Of a stretch of 64,000 nucleotides of DNA, positions 1 to 11,595 are shown piece after piece. This stretch comes from Siphonodentalium dalli (Eukaryota; Mollusca; Scaphopoda; Gadilida; Siphonodentaliidae). Numbering within the stretch: the first letter of the stretch is position 1; each line of letters opens with the position of its first letter. A model generated the notes under the pieces. It was not told where the DNA came from. It did no database searches and worked only from the letters and a program-made list of their open reading frames with translations. A program made the position numbers and the translations under genes. Location: assembly GCA_032622095.1 (NCBI GenBank), contig CP136066.1, forward strand, positions 7,651,784 to 7,715,783, given 5' to 3'.

Positions 1-639
1 CTAGGGTTGCCACGATTAATCATACAGTATAATCAATGAATGCTAATAAAGCCAATAATCAATTAATCAATAATAATTTTCCGTAGTTAGCTACATGTAC
101 ATGTTAGATGAGTCAAATACACATAATTAAGGATGTGCGCTATCCGTGAATTTAAAAAAAAAAATTCAATTTCTAAAAGTGGTTTTAATAAAAAAAAAAT
201 TGTCATGTACTTGCGGTGCAAGGGCGGATCTACCATCCGGCGCCCTCAGTGCATGCCCCCTCTATTTTCGCCATAGCAAGAATTTTTTGGGATGTGTCCA
301 GCCGCCATTTCTCTCCGAGCACCCGAAGTTTCTGCACTTAATATTGCTAACATACATGCATATGTACATGTATACAACAGTAATCTGATTCAAGTACAAT
401 TTTTTCAACTTTGGATTGTTGTATATCCATGTAGTGGTGAAACAAACATCCGTGACGTGCACTATTTTCGTCATGCAGAAAAAACTAAGTCTGTCGACAG
501 TTTGTTTCTGGGCATCAGAAAATATCTGGCCCTGCGCCAAGTTTTAGACACCCGAATTTTTTTTATAAACATAGTTATAGCAATTCTAAATGTGGTGTCA
601 AATGTAAATTCCATCTATATACAGCACTGCTCACAGTAA
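1..639. other. A/T-rich non-coding stretch
   Basis: I see no recognisable coding domain or repeat boundary here. The few open frames are short, overlap one another on both strands and have no family resemblance. TACATGTA-type palindromes are frequent (around 95-105 and 361-372), a habit seen throughout this window. Confidence 0.5.
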
Positions 640-860
640 GCGACCTGCTTTAACGAGGTGTACATGCGTTAGTTCAGCGGCGTACATGCATTAATTCCGC
701 AGTGTAATAACGCGTGATACCGCCGATTCGCGTTTGCACTACCGTGTGGTACTGAGGTACCACCGGACCGTTCGCGTACCACTGCATTACCAACGGTAAC
801 GAATGCTAGTACCGCGGTGAAATGCAGTAAATGCACCACGTAAAACGGTAGCGCCATCGA
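640..860. repeat. degenerate GC-richer minisatellite (accgcggta-like motif)
   Basis: A locally GC-rich block in which variants of a roughly 20-bp motif (cores such as accgcggt, ggtaccac, cgtaccac) recur in both orientations. The same motif style recurs at 2,556-2,700 and inside the inverted-repeat element at 4,448-5,324, and weakly at 41,380-41,470. It probably comes from the core of one mobile element family, but no ends could be fixed here. Confidence 0.45.
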
Positions 861-1604
861 CAGTCTCCGTGAACTGTATTGCTAATACACAATAGTGTGA
901 GCCAAATACCAAAATGTGCAGCTGATTGTCTTACCGAATGTGTATCAAAGAAACGAACGAGCATACAAAACAATTTAAATCATCTTGGAATTCAGTATGT
1001 TTTTTTTTTCAACAAAACTTTCAATTTAGTTAGTCACTGTCAGTGTTATTGTCGTTACTCAGATTATCAGATTGGTACATAAAATTTTATCTTGCGCTAA
1101 CCTTACTTATTATATAGAGGCATACATGTACGTTTCCCCTTTCCAATGCCAAACACGCATGCATTTCATCCGAATTGTGATTAGATAAGAATATGTGAAA
1201 ATAATTTTTACCCTGAACTGCCGAGTACAGCAAATGCTAAATTATATCGGTATCACTGCAAGTCGCATGGGACTTCACCTTGTTTATACGAAACGTCGCT
1301 TTATTTGTTTTTCACTTTTATGTTTTTATTTTGGTACGGGGAAAATATATGTAGTCGGAAAAAAGTTTAGGGTTGCCATGCACATACCGAAATACCCGAA
1401 ACAAACCTATTTTTGGTTTTTGGCATGAGATATAGAAGTTATACATCGCGTATCCAACCGCGTGACGCTATCTTGCATAGACATACATGTAGCCCGAGAG
1501 AGAACGAAGGCGGTACCATCCTTACAATAATGTTTTTTTTAACTTCCCGAGATCATGAATTGGATTCCTGCAGGCCGCCTAGTTTTTTTTCATGCATGTT
1601 TTCA
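861..1604. other. non-coding, nothing recognised
   Basis: A/T-rich sequence with no protein family similarity, no tandem repeat and no terminal repeats that I could pair. Short frames around 1,195-1,673 are not supported by any motif. Confidence 0.5.
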
Positions 1605-2551
1605 CTTCGCAGCAGTGTTCGCGCTGTCGGTAGCCAAATTAGCCAATGGCTAATCTTTTTCGAATTTGGCTAATAAAAATTTCATTTGGCTAAACTTTTG
1701 GCTAAACTTTTTTTGACCCCAAATGGAGACTGAAAGCATGAATTTTGGCAAGTGGGTTTTCAATTCTGTGATGTGAACGATCTAGTCCGAAAACATCGTA
1801 AGTGGGAATATATCGCCGACTGTATAAAGGGAAACCCGATCGTGAACAGTACAAAGGGAAACCGTCACTCTGCACGAAATAGCAAAAAATCATTATTTTA
1901 CATTTAATCCGCTAATCCCGCATTGTCTGTCTGGTCACTCACGGGACTCCTGCACAATGCATGTGTATGATGACATTGTATTTATGACGGCCAAGGTTTA
2001 TGAGCACCAAGTGTAAGACAATAGCTTAATCAGTCAAATGTGAATCACGACAGATACATTCAAAATAATATGCATGCTTTTATGACAGATTGCAATTTGA
2101 TAATGTCGTAACAATATTAAGTTATTAGTTTCCAGATGTCACTTAAATATTTTCGCAAGAATAATTAATATTTAATGATTTAAAAAAATATATTGATATA
2201 AAACAAAAATTTAATGACATTAAGAAGGACAATCCCTGGTTACCCCCCCCCCCCCCAATCACTCTTTCACATAAAGATTAATAAATTTTTAATAAATGAT
2301 ATATATAAAATTATTTCTAGTTCATAAAAATTAGTTAAATTATTGTGTATTTTACCTGTGTCTGTTAGATTTGACGTTTTAGTCATTAATTGTGAACCGA
2401 CCAGAAAACGATGATTTAATTTGGCCATTTTTTTTTTAATTTGGCTAAAAAACATTTGGCTAAAGTTTTTTCCATTTGGCTAATAGAATTTTCATTTGGC
2501 TAAACTTTTGGCTAAAGTTTTTTTCGGTCCAGCGCGAACACTGCTTCGCAG
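1605..2551. mobile_element. non-autonomous hAT-type element with 8-bp target duplication
   Basis: The element proper spans 1,613-2,543 (931 bp). Its ends are perfect 14-bp inverted repeats, CAGTGTTCGCGCTG at 1,613-1,626 and the complement at 2,530-2,543. They are flanked by an identical 8-bp direct repeat, CTTCGCAG, at 1,605-1,612 and 2,544-2,551. CAG-type termini and an 8-bp duplication are hallmarks of the hAT superfamily. Several copies of TTTGGCTAA-type motifs lie just inside both ends, like the subterminal transposase-binding repeats of hATs. No transposase frame is present, so it would have to be moved in trans. A poly-C run sits near 2,243. Confidence 0.9.
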
Positions 2552-2710
2552 TGGAGGATGACGCGGTGTATTGTGGTAACGAGCACCAATAATGTGGTGA
2601 CCAGAGGTAAGAATACCGCCCAGTACCGCGGATCGACCGCCTCCACCGCGGTACAAAATAAACGTGGTATTCTGGTGGTATCACCGCGGTACGTACAGGC
2701 CCATAACCTC
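2552..2710. repeat. degenerate accgcggta minisatellite block
   Basis: A second GC-rich block made of accgcggt/ggtggta variants, immediately beside the hAT element and resembling 640-860. The hAT target duplication lies at its edge, so the transposon may have landed next to or inside this array. Confidence 0.45.
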
Positions 2711-3506
2711 ATTAAACAGGTCCCTTAATAAGAGCATAGCTGTATGTAGCAATAGAATTGAGACTGCTACACTTTGGGATAAGCCAATACAACATATATA
2801 TACATGATTACATGTACCGGTAGTCCGAGCATTTGATAGTACGGAGGATTTAATTGAAATATTTATCCAATTCACCGGCCCAAACCATATGGTCGAACCG
2901 GTGGCCACAAGCCCATTCCATCGCACAAATTGAACTAGCTGTAAGCATGCAACTATGTAGTTATAAGCTGACCAATTTGTAGTATTTTGAAGACATACCG
3001 TAATCTGCAGTGTTGACACCTACATCCCTGCCATATACTGGTATATTGAGGACATATCACTGGTGTGAAACCACAGGAGCTTTAATCTTCTATCATGCAC
3101 TGCACGACTCTCCATATAGCATACCGTATGACCATGTTTATAAAGTACTGCCCACTCGTGTGATGTACATGTACCCAGTCCTCGTGTAATAATGTAACAT
3201 TGATACCGTACATCCATTGATACGAGTAAATTTAAATGTCACTAGCTCAATATAACCTACATAAACTGAGATATGTGTTTTATGCGTGCATGTTTATATA
3301 TGTAACTCAAAATTATTCCTTTTATAATTATTTTAATATCAGTATCAGATTGGTTTTTCAATGGACACCGGACACAGGAAAACTCGTCGTTTTGAATGTA
3401 AAATAAAAATTCCCGGGAGAGTTTGAAGTGAGGTACCGTATATATACACTGTATTTGCAAAAAAGCACTGCATTATCCATCATTATCTGTGCATTTACCG
3501 GTATGA
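2711..3506. other. non-coding, nothing recognised
   Basis: Frames on the minus strand of this stretch (up to about 112 codons) show no domain and overlap heavily in two frames, which is typical of chance openness. No structured repeat was seen. Confidence 0.45.
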
Positions 3507-3695
3507 CGCAATACGATACGTGTACCGTTATTGTTTGAAATCTACATGTATAGCGGTACACTGGATTCATGATGAGTCTTTACAGGCCTATAACATGTAC
3601 ATGTGTGACACAATACGATATATGTATTGTTTGAAGTGTACATGTATAGCGGTACACTGGATTCACAATGAGTCTTCACAGGCCTACTGTAGTAC
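3507..3695. repeat. tandem duplication, ~96-bp unit, two copies
   Basis: Two adjacent copies share the order: a tacgata core, tattgtttgaa, acatgtatagcggtacac, tggattca, gagtctt and acaggccta. The shared tagcggtacac starts at about 3,551 and 3,647, giving a period of about 96 bp. Open frames across it repeat the same peptide and are an artefact of the duplication. Confidence 0.8.
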
Positions 3696-3949
3696 TATTT
3701 AGTAGTAGATCTGTTAATATTGATCAATCTGATGAATATCCTAATATGTAATTAGCCTTTTGGTACATTAGTTATTTTTAATTCTATTTAGTATACTGTA
3801 CATGTACATGTAAATAGTAATGGGACAATTCCATGTGACTGACATAACATTCAAAGAAGCTACAAATCTTCATGTAACTATAAATCTTACTGCTACATGT
3901 ACATGTACCGGTATTAAACCAAATGTATGAAAATTTGAATAACAAATCA

Positions 3950-4396
3950 CACATATACTCAATCCGATCAGAGGGCCCTATATTATACTATTTATTTGGC
4001 TTTGGGGGTAAAAATAATTAATTTGAGCTGAGGAACCTACCAATCAACGCTCAGGGTGATCATACATGTATATCGATATTTGATGTTTCGTTATTTCTAT
4101 TCTTTCTGGCCCAGAACACAGTCAAAACTGCATTATTATTACCACTTGATTTTAGAGTTATCCATCCTTATCTGTTTCAATAGTGTTTTGGTGTACACAT
4201 CTCGAGCAGATTACGACGTTAAGGGCAATTATTAGTACTCATCTCGAGAAAATAACAAATTTCAAAAATCAATATCTAATAACTCTGAGCTTTGTTTAAT
4301 GGGTTCCTTGAATCGAATCAAATATTTTTTACCCCCCAAAGCCCAAGAAATAGTAATATAGGAACCTCTGATCGGATTGAGTACTAGTACCTTTAA
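3950..4396. mobile_element. MITE of the TTAA / 'aatccgatcagagg' family, copy 1
   Basis: A long imperfect inverted repeat. The left arm starts with ACTCAATCCGATCAGAGG near 3,957 and the right arm ends with its complement near 4,384, followed by CCTTTAA (TTAA at 4,393-4,396). The left outermost bases have lost the TTAAAGG seen in the copy at 10,826. Subterminal blocks such as ttctggccc and actctgagcttt are shared with the copies at 10.8 and 17.5 kb. It is non-coding and probably moved in trans by a TTAA-specific transposase. Confidence 0.8.
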
Positions 4397-4504
4397 GCAT
4401 AAACCAAGTTTGATCTTTTATTCAATCTTAATGTAAATACATGTATGTACCTCGCTGGACAAAACAAGTTTCCATTGGCACCGCGGTGTATGTGCAGTTC
4501 GGCT

Positions 4505-4977
4505 ACGGTGTCCAGGGAAGGATCCAGGGCTCTTTTGATACCTGTTACAGGTTTGGGCGCCCAAACTCTGGTGTCCTAAATGCCCCCAAATTGCAAGTGC
4601 ATAGTTTTATTAAAGCTGAATTTTCTATATTTTGAAGGAAAATATTATATTATAATTCAACAACATGCAATGCAAATCATCAATATACAGTTGATATAGA
4701 GTCTTTATTTGCTTAATCAAGTGTCCAGTGAGAAATATTTTAACCCTTTCATGACTGGGGCTTCATGAAATTTTGCAAAATTCCTGTGCCAATGCATTCT
4801 CTTATATAAATGAGAGCCTCCCATCTAAGGAGCCTCGCATATATAAGATAATACATTGGCCTTTATCGTGACCTTGTACATGTAAGCCAGTGCATTTTCT
4901 TATGCAGGCTCTTCGGCATATCATGGTCCCAAAACAGGTGTCCCCAAAAAATTCCTGGATCCATCCCTGGCGGTGTC
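4505..4977. mobile_element. hAT-type MITE nested in the minisatellite-core element
   Basis: The element is 4,513-4,969 (457 bp). Left end CAGGGAAGGATCCAGGG matches the complement of the right end at 15 of 17 bases. Flanking 8-bp direct repeats are ACGGTGTC (4,505-4,512) and GCGGTGTC (4,970-4,977), seven of eight identical. This is the hAT signature. It interrupts the caccgcggtgt minisatellite, so it inserted after that element was in place. It carries no transposase frame. Its right half contains a piggyBac-like MITE end at 4,741. Confidence 0.8.
4741..4930. mobile_element. piggyBac-like hairpin MITE, partial copy
   Basis: Starts with TTAACCCTTTCATGACTGG (TTAA just before CCC, as in piggyBac-type ends). 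It contains the family's internal hairpin, built of CCAATGCATTCTCTTATAT and its complement around 4,790-4,862. A clean right end was not found. Related copies are at 10,126, 29,060, 33,444 and 52,050. Confidence 0.6.
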
Positions 4978-5399
4978 AGAGTTTGTAACTGCAGTTGAGC
5001 ACCGCGGCCTAACAGCAAGTACACTGCGGCCTAACAGCAAGTACACTGCGGCCAAACAGCAAGTTCACTGTGGCGAAAGGCAACTACTAGTACCCTCGCG
5101 GTCGAATGGCATGTACACCGTGGTTAGATTTCTGGTTTGTATTGTCTTTTTTCAGTTTGATGAAAGTACACCGTAGAAACTACATGTACACCATGCCGAA
5201 TGACAATTACACCACGGCCCAACTGTAGTTAGCTTGTGGAGCTGCGGTGTAGTAGCATTTCGGCCGCGGTGGCAATGCTAACTGCACCGCAGTTAAGTGG
5301 ACACTTGTTTTGTCCAGCAGGGTATTTCCACTGTGTTGTTCAAGTAATACTAGTACTTTCACCACAACATGATTGTAGTTCAGTATTTCTGCAACTGGA

Positions 5400-5590
5400 T
5401 AAAAAATAAAAAATTCCCTACCCACCCGGGGGGGGGGGGGGGGGAGGGGGGGGGGTCCAAAAAAATTTCCAGGCATGTATGATCATTTTTATTTTTTCCA
5501 GACGGGCTATTTTGGACACCCACCCTTTTTTTCCATTTCAGGAATTTTTTTCCGGTGAGTTTTGGACATCCACCCTGTAAATAGTTTATT
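5400..5590. repeat. poly-G tract and T-rich 'ggacacccaccc' repeats
   Basis: A run of about 30 bases that is almost pure G (around 5,428-5,457). Two copies of a ttttggacaycccaccc-like motif (ends near 5,525 and 5,575) follow. The latter resemble, in reverse complement, the ggtgggtgtcc blocks at 34,930 and 59,130. The proline-rich frame read from the poly-G is an artefact. Confidence 0.6.
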
Positions 5591-5866
5591 GCATGAAATT
5601 TTAATAGAACAGTGCATAATGCAGATAACGATACTACTAGTATTTGAATTTATCATGTAAGAGTGTCTTTAATCAAGAAATGTGTCAACATAATCACATT
5701 TCTAGTGATAGGCAGATTGCCAAAGTTTTTATTAACATTCATTTTCATAATTTCATAGTACTAGTACAGTGTATATAGTCACATGATCTAGTCACATAAT
5801 CACATTTGAGTATTCTACAGACTACATGGAACAACACATTTCAGAATATTTGATATTTTGATATTT

Positions 5867-6731
5867 GCTATGTCAGGGTTTCCGCTAGGGGGGTAGGGGA
5901 ATGGGGCCGGTAGCCATCAAGGGCAAAAATCCAGGTAAAAGTAGCCTGTTTTACTTTTAGCACTGGTTGAACTACTTTCGTTATATCGGCCAATAGAATC
6001 ATGTGAGAGTAGAAATGGCAGACTGTTTTGTTACATTTGTGCCCGAGTGCCAAGCTATCAACCCTTATACATGTACCTGTAACTTTAAAACTAGTAAATT
6101 TATTAGATATAAATTAATTTACGAAGTAGATGTACAGAACACCAGTAATTTGGATCCCGAGTTAAACATGCCCATTAATGTTAAAAGACTCAATGGAAGA
6201 ATCAGCAGATATTTTGGATGGATAACATAATCGGAATATATTAAGGCTGATTACATATCTGGCTGACGAGTATTCTTTGTGGGCAGTGGTAAGATGCCTT
6301 GATGCCCGGTGCGGCTACTCCCACATTTCTCTCTCGCTCTATTACAAAGTTAATAGTATATTTTGCGGTATAAAACATGACGGGTATGATTAAAATACTG
6401 CTCTTTTGCATAGCATAACCGGGTAACGTAACTACTAGTAACCAGCCTCAAAGGCATAGCTTCTAACGATGTCAGTTCCGATCACTTCATGTTTCAATTT
6501 AACAACGCGTTTAGAGTGTGTACACTCACAAGATATAAAATAAATTCGCCTTTTAAAATTCCTTAGTACTACATGTACATGTATTCCAACAAAATTCAGA
6601 AGTTTTAAACATCTGTATACTTTATAGACATGCAGTATGTCCTGGGGTATTGCAGGAGGGGAAAACTTGGTGAGGGGAACTGGGCCGTCAAGGGAACCCC
6701 CTGCCGGTATAGCGGAAAACCCTGGCTATGT
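5867..6731. mobile_element. hAT-type MITE with 7-bp flanking repeat
   Basis: Element 5,874-6,724 (851 bp). The left end CAGGGTTTCCGCTA is matched by the complement of the right end (one extra T). The bases directly outside are GCTATGT on both sides (5,867-5,873 and 6,725-6,731). That is one base short of the 8-bp hAT duplication, probably through a deletion. A 75-codon frame inside (6,003-6,230) has no recognisable transposase motif. Poly-G-like GGGG clusters lie just inside both ends. Confidence 0.8.
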
Positions 6732-7740
6732 GATATATCGCTTGAACCAAATAATTGAAATTGTTTTCATTTGCACCCCCCCCTATATATTCATAAAGCA
6801 TTGTTCTACCCGTATATTCCAATCCCGGTATGAGAACATTCAGATATTTTAACCTGAAAAATTGCATAAAACCTAACATCTACATGTAGTGGTCTAACTC
6901 CAGACAAATGCACACGGCTACATGATGGTATGTCAGCACTTGAAGGCTAACTGAATGTTTGCAAAGGGGAGGGGGCCTTGTGAGTATGCCCAGTACCAAC
7001 TTTATGAGTAAATACGGTACATGTACATGCACAAGCCCGCCCCCCCCCAGGCTTACTGATTGGTGTACATGTATACAGTATGTAAAAGTACCCGTACCAA
7101 GGATTAGGGGTATATAGTGATACATGTACCTCAGTCTGCCTTTCCTTTCGGTGGGTCATTCTGTCTGTCCATAACTATCATTTCACAACACAGCTCAAAA
7201 ATGGGAATTCCAATTTGGGTGTCCTTCGGCATGCTGGTGCATGTAGATCAGGATTGTGGATGTCCACATAATGGACTTGTGTAGCGTCCATAACAAACAT
7301 ACTGTATATCAGTGTAACTGGATTTGCAATTTGTGATGCGTTTTTCAATTTCTGCAAAGCAATTTACAATGAAAAAACATGTATTGGTAGAGAATGCTAC
7401 CGGTATATAAAATCTACTCTGACCTCTGGCTGTGGATGTCTTTATTATTGGATTTTGTTGTCTTATGTCGTAGTGTTGGTGGAAAATGTTTTGTCCATTA
7501 ATAATACCCCCTGCAACGCGGTTGTGGAGAAGGGGGTTTATACTCCAATCAGCTTGTCTGTGGACATAAATTTGTCTGGAGTTTTTCTCAGCTGTTTTCT
7601 GATCATTTTCCATGGAAGTTGGCACAGACATCCACAACATGGGGATCTGCGATTATGACATCTGTCAGACTTTTTTTGGTGGAGTTACATCCCCATTTTT
7701 CGACTTAGAAAATCTTTGCAAAATGTATAATTTTGTCCTA
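6732..7740. other. non-coding, nothing recognised
   Basis: No domain, tandem repeat or paired inverted repeat was found. A minus-strand frame of 130 codons (7,248-7,640) has no recognisable motif and its codons look random; it overlaps a plus-strand frame of 67 codons. Confidence 0.45.
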
Positions 7741-7743
7741 CAT

Positions 7744-8380
7744 TTTTAGCTCAACTTTACTTTGTAAAGTTTGAGCTATTGCCATGGCTTGGTATCCGTC
7801 GTCCGTGTGTGTGAGGGTGTGTGACTCGTCAACAATTTCCTTTAGCACGGGCTACAGGTTGTACCTTTGGTCAGATCATTATGAAATTTGTCATGGTGTT
7901 GACAGTATGATAAAGATAGTGACCACTCGTCGTCTGTCTGTGTGTCCATGGACATTTATGCATGGTGCTATAACTCAAACATTTTCTATCTGATCGGAAT
8001 TTTACATATGAATGTCTGAGCCCAAAAGACAGATCTATTTTTAACTGAGTTATGGCCCTTTTTCTAAAAAATATTCACTCTATATTAAAAAACAAAACAA
8101 TTTTTTTTAGATTGAATTCCTTGCTCAATTTATCAAAAAAAACCACAATATCAATAAATAAATAAAAAAACAAACTTTTTTGTTTAAATAATTAAAAAAA
8201 AAAAAAAAATCCAAAATTAACAAAATATGAAAAACTAACACCATTACAACTCTGCCAAGGGTACCCGAGTCAGCACATCAAATTTTTTTTTAATCGGTAG
8301 AAAATACCCGTACATGTATTGTGTTGTGTACTGGTAAATTTGTTTTGAGCGACATTAAACCCAATTCACCAATTCCTTTG
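7744..8380 (+). mobile_element. mollusc-type 'agctca...gagctattgccatgg' MITE, degraded
   Basis: Begins with a small hairpin (tagctcaactttac/gtaaagtttgagcta) followed by ttgccatgg and cgtcgtccgtgtgtgtg. This is the arrangement I remember from a very common bivalve/lophotrochozoan repeat. A 'gagttatggccctt' block follows near 8,046, then A-rich sequence (8,080-8,220). At 8,347 the text cgacattaaacccaattcacc resembles the 3' tail of molluscan short retroposons. Element borders are uncertain. Confidence 0.55.
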
Positions 8381-9130
8381 GACTACTGTAGCTATTAATA
8401 CAATACGGCTATATGATTTTCAGATGTCTCTTATGCTAATGTGCAGATAAAGAAAGTTATTGTATCTAATTTAAAAAAACAGTTTCAACAATTCAGATCA
8501 CATGCTGTTAAAAGTAGACTAGATCATCACTCTACAGATGGTCTGATGTTATTATACAAAAAATATAAATGTTATTGGTTTAATAGTGATACCAGTCTTC
8601 AGCATAAACGATGCCTGTGATTTGTTGACCGCTGTGGTGTATAAATAATTCATACCAATGGGTCAGCAGTATGGTATCTTATCTTGATGGCTGGTGTTGG
8701 TAGAATGTGATACATTGTCATTGTAAACTTAAATTGCAATCTCTTGACCAAGCAGACCAAGTAATTATTCCATGGTCACCTTTTCACATTTAACCCAAGG
8801 CTGTGGTGGTGCAGCGCATTACAGATCCTGTTCCAGTGCATTATCTTACATACGGTACATGTAAATGCGAGTGACCCATAAATTCCAATAAGTTGAGTTA
8901 TGTACATGTATGGTCTATAATAATACGTAACAGTATGCTCTATAATTCAACATCAAAACTCTCCTTTATGTTTCCAATCATAGTAATTTACTATCGCGAA
9001 GGAATGGGTTAACATCTGCCGATCATGATCGGCCTCTCATTTGCTCAATAGATTTTATGATTGGGGTTAGGGTTTTGTACCTGCAATCGGAATCTGTTAT
9101 TTTATTATTTTAACTAAATGTTTACTGACA
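8381..9130. other. non-coding, nothing recognised
   Basis: A/T-rich, with no protein similarity and no structured repeat that I could delimit. Confidence 0.45.
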
Positions 9131-9134
9131 TGTG

Positions 9135-9520
9135 AACCATCTTATTGTTTTAAAAAAGGGGGTATCCTTAGTCCCATTGGGACAGTCACACCTCTAATGT
9201 TTACCAGAGTTACGGCCCTTGTTTGAGTTAGAAATTTGTGTCTGAAAGAATATTTAAGCTTGTAACTCGGGGTGTTAATTATAGGGTGTTCTTGTACGTT
9301 TAGCATAGGTTGGTGGAAAGGATCCCCAAATACCAGTTTCATATTTGCCAGTTACAACCCTTCCTTGACTTGGAAATTTGTGATTGAGGATTCAGATGGT
9401 TCGGAGGTACAGTGTATATCTGGAGACCTTCGTTTGACCCCGTCCTTCACAGGGCAAGTTTTGTCTGCACTCTTTTCGGAGTTATAGCCCTTTGCCAGAG
9501 TTATGACCTTGTATTAGACT
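9135..9520 (+). repeat. degenerate 'agagttayggccctt' repeat block
   Basis: Three or more copies of a block containing agagttacggccctt / agttatagcccttt / agagttatgacctt, each followed by a g.aaatttgtg..tgaa segment (near 9,206, 9,345 and 9,480). The phrase is shared with the MITE at 7.7-8.4 kb and with bivalve repeats I recall. It is probably an old member of the same superfamily of elements. Confidence 0.5.
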
Positions 9521-10125
9521 GAGAGATGTTCCCCATTACTTTATTTTCGCTCTAAATAGTAAATACACCCAACCTTGAGTGTTCCCTGTCTTATATTCCA
9601 CTATAGTACAAGAAATCTCAATCATGACGCGATTATACTGAACAAATGACAGAAATATTTTGATCCGACAAGAGTACATGTAAAATCATGTTTACATTAT
9701 TCATGATTTTCATTAACTCATTTTCAACACTTTGATTCTTGTAAAAGCTCCTGACTTGCTGTAGAAATTCTAAAGCATTTGCCTAAAGTGATATCTTAAC
9801 AGTTGTATGTATTTCAATTACTGCTACTGCAAATGAGAATTATGAATATTGAATTGCAATTTCTTTTCATTCCTGGTGGTAGTTTACCTTTTATTGTGAA
9901 AATATGACAGAATATATAACAACAATAGTCACTATAGTCTACACACTGCAAGGTGAGTGAAATTATGAATTATTGACAAAATTGAAAATCATGTATTTCT
10001 ATCAACTGGCAATGAGTTTGTGCTATAAATTAGTACACAAGAACTTGAACATGAAATTGTGTGGGACTGGTTGAATTGACCTGCGATATGATGGATCACA
10101 TCCACCCTCAAGCTACTTTTGCCAT
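9521..10125. other. non-coding, nothing recognised
   Basis: A/T-rich, with no recognisable gene or repeat. Confidence 0.45.
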
Positions 10126-10396
10126 TTAACCCTTTCATACTGGTGCAGCATTAAATATAATGTGCCTGTGCACACTCGTATACATGCAGATGTATACATG
10201 TACAAATATATGCATGTCTCTCATGGTGAGCCTCGCATATAAAAGTGCACTGGTTTACAATGTTAAGGCAAATGTTGTTTGGCCAATGTCTTTTCTTATA
10301 TATGCGAGGCTCCCAATGGGAGACTCCCATATATAAGTGTGCATTGGACCAAGTTTTTCGCAAAAATTCATTGAGCTCCAGTCATGATAAGGTTAA
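10126..10396. mobile_element. piggyBac-like hairpin MITE, both ends present
   Basis: Left end TTAACCCTTTCATACTGG at 10,126. The right end is the complement of TTAACCTTATCATGACTGG, ending at 10,396. TTAA followed by CCYTT matches the termini and TTAA target site typical of piggyBac-type elements. Inside are the family's tcttatatatgcgaggctcc and complement segments (10,218-10,340). It is non-coding. Confidence 0.75.
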
Positions 10397-10825
10397 TGGC
10401 ATTTTTCTGATGTGCAGGGGTAGATATGCTTGAGACCCCGTCACAGTTTAATTCACACCAGTTTCTCAGCTTCTGTTATTTTACGGAGTTCGAACTCATA
10501 GTCCTGATAGATGTACATGTACCGGTAGATGGTGATTTATGAGCTGAGTTTAGAACCACATAATTGGTGCGAGGGGTTCTGGTTTTGCCCCACCTAACTT
10601 TGGTATTCAGTGGAAAATCTGTTGTATAACTAGACCAACAAATGGCCACATTTAAAATATTTCTAACTTTATGAAATTGAGGTAGCAGTTGTAAAATGAT
10701 TCAATCATGTGAGATTGAAGCCACAGGAATATCCATGTTGGTCGGTTGATAATGGTTTATCGTCATTTCAGCCGCTATGCCATGTCACAACAGCAGTTTT
10801 ACTGGTTGAATGACCACATAAATAG

Positions 10826-11286
10826 TTAAAGGTACTCAACCCGTAAAGAGGGTCCCCATCTCAACAGATTCCAACAACAACAATCCGATCAGAGGGTCCT
10901 ATATTACTATTGCTCTGGCAAATATTTGAGTCGAGGAACCCATCAAACAAAGCTCAGAGTTATTAGATATTGATTTTTGAAATTTGTTATTATTCTCGAG
11001 ATGAGTACTTATAACTGCCGTAATCTGCTCTGGATGTGTACTCAAAATCTATTCAAACAGACAAGGATGGATAACTCTAAAATCAAGTGGTAATTTTAAC
11101 GCAATTTTTACTGAGTTCTGGGCCAGATAGTATTCCCGATAATGAAAAATAATAGATTTCTAAAATCGATATCTAACAAATCTGAGCTTTGATGGGTGAC
11201 TTCCTCGACTCGAATCAAATATTTTTGACCCCCGAAGCCATTGAAATAGTAATTGAGAGGAGTTTTATCGGGTTGAGTACCTTTAA
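10826..11286. mobile_element. TTAA-flanked 'aatccgatcagagg' MITE, copy 2 (best preserved ends)
   Basis: TTAA at 10,826-10,829 and 11,283-11,286 bracket a 453-bp element. Its ends read AGGTACTCAA and the complement, with a second, internal pairing of caatccgatcagagg. Long stretches of the two arms pair: ctctgagcttt, gaatcaaatattt and ttctgggcca recur in inverted form. It shares most of its length with the elements at 3.95 and 17.5 kb. It has no coding frame. Confidence 0.85.
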
Positions 11287-11595
11287 TCGCCCAACCCCAC
11301 CAAACGGGCACCCATGTTGTTCAGCTTTGGTTCGTTAATTAAGCTAGCTTATGTTCATATTAATTCTCATTTGCAATACCAGTAATCGAAAGACACAGTA
11401 ACAAGATGTTCCGATTACGACATTAATACGTTAAGCCCACCGATCTACTGTGCGACAAAAGTGGTCGCAAAATTCAAAACAGCAGCGTCGTATTAGTTAA
11501 TACTTGGTGACGTCACATAATCAGATATAGCCTATATACGACCCAAAGCGTCCGGCTTTGGTTCGATAATATGTCCAGTCCGACGATTTGCCAAC

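Larger units (their letters stand above)
4448..5324. mobile_element. inverted-repeat element with minisatellite core and TA flanks
   Basis: Ends are 27-bp imperfect inverted repeats (about 24 of 27 matching). The left end at 4,448 contains GCTGGACAAAACAAG and the right end finishes at 5,324 with the complement. TA lies at each outer boundary, which suggests a TA target duplication. The interior, apart from a nested insertion at 4,513-4,969, is a degenerate ~22-bp minisatellite with cores such as caccgcggcc, taacagcaagt and acactgcggcc, clearest at 4,995-5,075. There is no transposase frame. The superfamily is uncertain, and the TA could be chance. Confidence 0.7.

Noticed and set aside
5207-5476. 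Minus-strand frame starting MPGNFFGPPPLPPPPP
   Set aside because: The proline run is simply the poly-G tract read in one frame; no domain and no conservation.
7248-7640. 130-codon minus-strand frame as a gene
   Set aside because: No motif, no repeat-family match, overlapping open frames on the other strand; looks like chance.
9060-9080. ggggttagggtttt as telomere repeat
   Set aside because: A single TTAGGG occurrence, no array.
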